In this document: one piece after another, positions 31,701 to 33,378 of the stretch | Layout of the letters: each line of letters starts with the position of its first letter | Numbering within the stretch: the stretch's first letter is position 1 | Assembly (NCBI GenBank): GCA_003565735.1 | Contig: PXBB01000051.1 | Coordinates: 1-33,378, forward strand | From: Bacteroidales bacterium | GTDB lineage: Bacteria; Bacteroidota; Bacteroidia; Bacteroidales; PXBB01 | DNA: 33,378 bases | Reading direction: 5' to 3' | The notes under the pieces: generated by a model | Seen by the model: only the letters and a program-made list of their open reading frames with translations | Told to the model about the DNA's origin: nothing | The model's database searches: none | Position numbers and translations under genes: made by a program

Positions 31701-33378
31701 CACTTGTAACAACACCATCAAGCGACCAAGTAAAACCGGAAATCGCAGCCGTTGAAGGAACAGTCACGTCTGCATTCACATCGTTAGGGTCCTGCGTATG
31801 TGCTGCTGAAGATACTATCCAGTTTGTGGCATCTTTGGTGTAAGGGCCTTCAAGACGTATGCCGGCAGTTCCGTTAGCGGCGGGTATATTACCATCCCAA
31901 TGTTCAGTAGTAACACCAGAAGCTGCTGGGAAAGTGTAAGTAGAGGATCCTGGATAAGCTACAGCATCTACTATATTACCTGAAGGGTCGATAAAAATTT
32001 TACCTCCGGCAGTAGCTGAACCAAAAGTACCTGAAACCGTTCGGCCATTGTAATAATAATTGGCAGGGTCGTTTGCAGCAGTTCCTGAACCAATTCTTAT
32101 TGTAGCTGTACCATCAGGACTTAATACCGTACCCGGGTCAAAAGTAAATGAAGATACCAATGATGAGCCGTCCCATTGTTCCAGAACATAGCCTCCCAAA
32201 TCATAATTGGGAACACCGGTTACCTCAATATAGTCTATACCAACAGGGAACCAAGCAGGCCAACCACCACTGGGGGAACCTGTATTAGTTGCTGATGTCC
32301 AATGACTTACTTCTGTAATGAAAAATGGTTGGCTGGCAAAAAGATTGGTATTAACGTTTAGCTCATAGGTTGATGTCCAGTCAGTTACTAGTATTGAATC
32401 AGGTTGTACATTAAAAATATACCCTGGTACATTCATTTGAAACGCATCAATAATAGTATCATTTTCGGTTAAGTCATTCATAGGATTTGTTTCAATATAC
32501 GCACTTAGAACATAAGCTCCTTCAACAGACATATCTACGCCATCGCCACCAAACTCCATTTCGTTGCCGAGCGCTAAAGTTCCTGTATTCACTACGATTG
32601 TTCCTGATGAATTTACCGGTCCTGTAACCGACCAATGCGCGGTAAGAGGATCTGTAGAAAAGTCGATGGGGCCGCCAATAAGGTTGGATATTGTTAAATA
32701 TATGCTATCATTAGTACTTAGACAAACACTTTCTCTAACAAGCCTACCACTAATTAGAGCAATGTCATCATTGACAGGTACAAACTGATAAGCACCAATA
32801 TCAGGGTTATTGGGGTCTCTGGGAGCTCCTGTTATATCATCTGAAATACCGGGTATTGGCGTACCGGCTTCGTTCAAAATGTTTGAAAGTGGCAACAAAT
32901 TGTCTATGTCAACATATACAGGGTCGCCGGATACAGAGTTGGCATCATTGTTAAGAGGGACATTTATTGATTGAAGCGTAACCAAATCAGCTACATCACT
33001 ATCATAATAAACAAAATTTGCACCATTACTGAAATAGTTGTTATAGTCAATTTCAGCGATACTTGTTTCATCAGCAATATACATGGCATAACCATTGCCA
33101 CCGGCAGCATAAACAAAGGAATTGTTTTTGACTCTAAGGCCTTCGGCAGAACTCAGAACATTAAATGTTCTGCCCTGACTGGCATCACAGTTTATACTGT
33201 TGTAAAAAATATCAATATTTTCAGATGTGGTTACATAAATACCACTGGCCGCCGCTGCTGTACTGGTAAATCCACCACCAACAGCATTGTTGAATAGTTG
33301 TGAAGGGTTGCCGGCTGGTGCATCCGTAGATTGAATGAAAAAACCATATTGTCCGACATTGTTAATGGTGTTGTAAGA
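28702..33378 (-). CDS. Large multidomain surface/secreted protein with T9SS sorting domain (5' end missing)
   Basis: At least 1558 residues are encoded; the frame stays open to the right edge, so the N-terminus and signal peptide are outside. From the visible N-terminus it has asparagine- and glycine-rich repeats of a right-handed beta-helix, ending with PNNPDIGAYQF (about 190). A lamin-tail-like domain (about 351-530, DYIEVTG...LGGYVLEQW) and a CARDB-like domain (NDLAVIDIVAPD onward) follow. The C-terminal half has one FN3 module (30289-30552), a MAM/cleaved-adhesin-like domain (29812-30288, ENFDGV...WYVDDIIID), and three more FN3 modules (29539-29811, 29260-29538, 28975-29259). The last 79 residues (28705-28941, from LDIYPNPNNGIF) are a type A T9SS sorting signal. 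It should be exported by T9SS and either anchored or released. An adhesive or glycan-binding role is inference. A later internal ATG (33084) should not be taken as the start. Confidence 0.93.
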   Translation of the reverse strand, partial: SYNTINNVGQYGFFIQSTDAPAGNPSQLFNNAVGGGFTSTAAAASGIYVTTSENIDIFYNSINCDASQGRTFNVLSSAEGLRVKNNSFVYAAGGNGYAMYIADETSIAEIDYNNYFSNGANFVYYDSDVADLVTLQSINVPLNNDANSVSGDPVYVDIDNLLPLSNILNEAGTPIPGISDDITGAPRDPNNPDIGAYQFVPVNDDIALISGRLVRESVCLSTNDSIYLTISNLIGGPIDFSTDPLTAHWSVTGPVNSSGTIVVNTGTLALGNEMEFGGDGVDMSVEGAYVLSAYIETNPMNDLTENDTIIDAFQMNVPGYIFNVQPDSILVTDWTSTYELNVNTNLFASQPFFITEVSHWTSATNTGSPSGGWPAWFPVGIDYIEVTGVPNYDLGGYVLEQWDGSSLVSSFTFDPGTVLSPDGTATIRIGSGTAANDPANYYYNGRTVSGTFGSATAGGKIFIDPSGNIVDAVAYPGSSTYTFPAASGVTTEHWDGNIPAANGTAGIRLEGPYTKDATNWIVSSAAHTQDPNDVNADVTVPSTAAISGFTWSLDGVVTSENNPDTIVGPFTIDGVYQYVATYNSPCGIFTDTAHVHVHIPQNDLAVIDIVAPDTDFCHDADEDVTVLITNLGIADVTTAFDLSYTIDGGAPVTETVNVTVPSLDTISYTFTTPINFGTLQEDTTFYLTVYADLTGDPFQDNDTLSIERTFLYIPADPVAVNDTVPYGAPAFLTASSNAEIYWYDDALGTNQVHVGDTFMVDSVFADISYFARAVSGSSENVGKYIYDGTANTSGSQWGLVFDVVNNDVVIQSVDVFSVGAGGQMDIQLRDDSGNLITDVGTFTYPSGSTSSPVRVTFPLELEVPVGTGYRIVSDNMSGNLIRETSGNTFPYISPSGNVIIESGFITNPGSNTYYWFYNWQVGVPGCESSQLVEVEAIVETPICYYVSNVATSNITQDEVMISWTPGGTESEWEIEYGPAGFTPGTGTVEMAYSSNETIYGLMHSTHYEFYVRAFCDPNYSAWNGPHSFTTDCGIFLLPFEENFDGVDQGDMPLCWNATHTNWSVNNSDNAGGNIPEMRLNWTPSVTDTVGFMTPPINTIVASSLYLSFKHAVDDFSGGYTLAVVASTDGFATFTDVWYIEPTGNVAAEEVIVDISAFAGLPALQLAWVYLGNTSDINYWYVDDIIIDQIPACNEPVNLAAQNVEPHSADLAWTGSSETSWQIEWDVEGFVQGSGNLLTTSDNPYHLSGLTPETDYEFYVRAICMFDTTTWAGPHSFSTPATCPVVDSLIAGNITQTSVDIFLLPLDTFILFEIEWDTTGFTQGDGYFIVTSDLPYTLSSLDPAATYDIYVRIICDTVLGDTSHWAGPLTVTTLDPCYEPTNLNVVEVGLDFAELEWTAGGTETLWQIHYDTVGFTPGDGHTVNTSDNPHILTGLDENTHYEFYVRAVCDTVTNDMSAWVGPEAFSTLGVGIADLSHKLDLDIYPNPNNGIFNIYVAFDAEKLSLTVINLQGQIVHEEQLQGLTHGSVNEMNFSNLAAGVYNLRINDGVHTSNHKLIIK
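28705..28941 (-). other. T9SS type A C-terminal sorting domain
   Basis: This encodes the last 79 residues of the large surface protein. The domain has the pattern YPNPNNGIF, a strand with LTVINLQGQIV, then LAAGVYNLRI and a final HKLIIK. It directs outer-membrane translocation by the type IX machinery and is then normally removed. Confidence 0.92.
28975..29811 (-). repeat. Three tandem FN3 modules within the surface protein
   Basis: Three consecutive modules of 91-95 residues (29539-29811, 29260-29538, 28975-29259) share a plan. Each has a cysteine near its start, a W-x-I-x-W/Y-D-x-x-G-F segment, TSD(N/L)PY or NPH, a YEFYVR or YDIYVR strand, a cysteine, and WxGP. A fourth related module lies at 30289-30552, separated by the MAM-like domain. 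The copies are diverged in DNA sequence, so the duplication is not recent. Confidence 0.85.

Noticed and set aside
32971-33297. 108-codon plus-strand open frame near the right edge
   Set aside because: It is antisense to the beta-helix part of the large surface protein. The minus-strand frame remains open and repeat-like through the window end.

Overview
The window is chromosomal DNA of a low-GC, AT-rich member of the Bacteroidota. A Bacteroidales/Marinilabiliales-like lineage is likely but cannot be proven from the sequence. The evidence is a gliding-motility lipoprotein (GldH), a very large surface protein ending in a type IX secretion (T9SS) sorting domain, an UpxY-like NusG paralogue, starts mostly without a Shine-Dalgarno sequence, and repeated copies of the Bacteroidota -7 promoter motif TAnnTTTG just upstream of genes. 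No tRNA, rRNA, insertion sequence, CRISPR array, phage gene or plasmid gene was recognised. Most of the window is ordinary housekeeping and metabolic chromosome, about 93% coding.

Layout, left to right. 1-570: the 3' end of an M3 metallopeptidase gene and a bidirectional terminator. 638-5626 (minus strand): lysC-lysA (lysine/diaminopimelate pathway, coupled by a 1-base stop/start overlap), then gldH and uvrC. 5783-6463 (plus): an ACT-domain protein divergent from lysC, with a perfect 22-base palindrome running into its start codon. 6630-7106 (minus): a macro-domain protein. 7226-10675 (minus): a three-gene acyl-CoA operon (crotonase, 3-hydroxyacyl-CoA dehydrogenase, SCP2-type thiolase) able in principle to interconvert enoyl-CoA, 3-hydroxyacyl-CoA, 3-ketoacyl-CoA and acetyl-CoA.

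10788-13216 (plus): an UpxY/NusG-like antiterminator followed by only two sugar-nucleotide genes (WbpP-like epimerase and RmlA), with no glycosyltransferases or export genes. 13380-18884 (plus): tilS, dsbD (apparently with a non-ATG start), queE and a lysylphosphatidylglycerol-synthase-TM-like membrane protein. 18911-20769 (minus): a ureohydrolase and a short-chain dehydrogenase overlapping by ATGA. 20990-22997 (plus): ychF with an unusual P-loop, a hotdog thioesterase and an OsmC protein.

23347-26376 (plus): a sensor kinase (extracellular Cache-like domain, HAMP, PAS, NarL-type kinase core) and a NarL/LuxR response regulator, separated by 237 bases that hold a 16-base inverted repeat overlapping the regulator's putative promoter. 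26490-28592 (minus): recG. 28702 to the window end (minus): at least 1558 residues of a mosaic surface protein (beta-helix, lamin-tail-like, CARDB-like, FN3 and MAM-like modules, T9SS signal), cut by the window edge.

I did not find a clearly new multi-gene system. The best leads are the lysC/ACT-protein divergon with its palindrome, the non-ATG start of dsbD, the stripped-down UpxY locus, the two-component pair with its inverted repeat, and the ureohydrolase-SDR pair.
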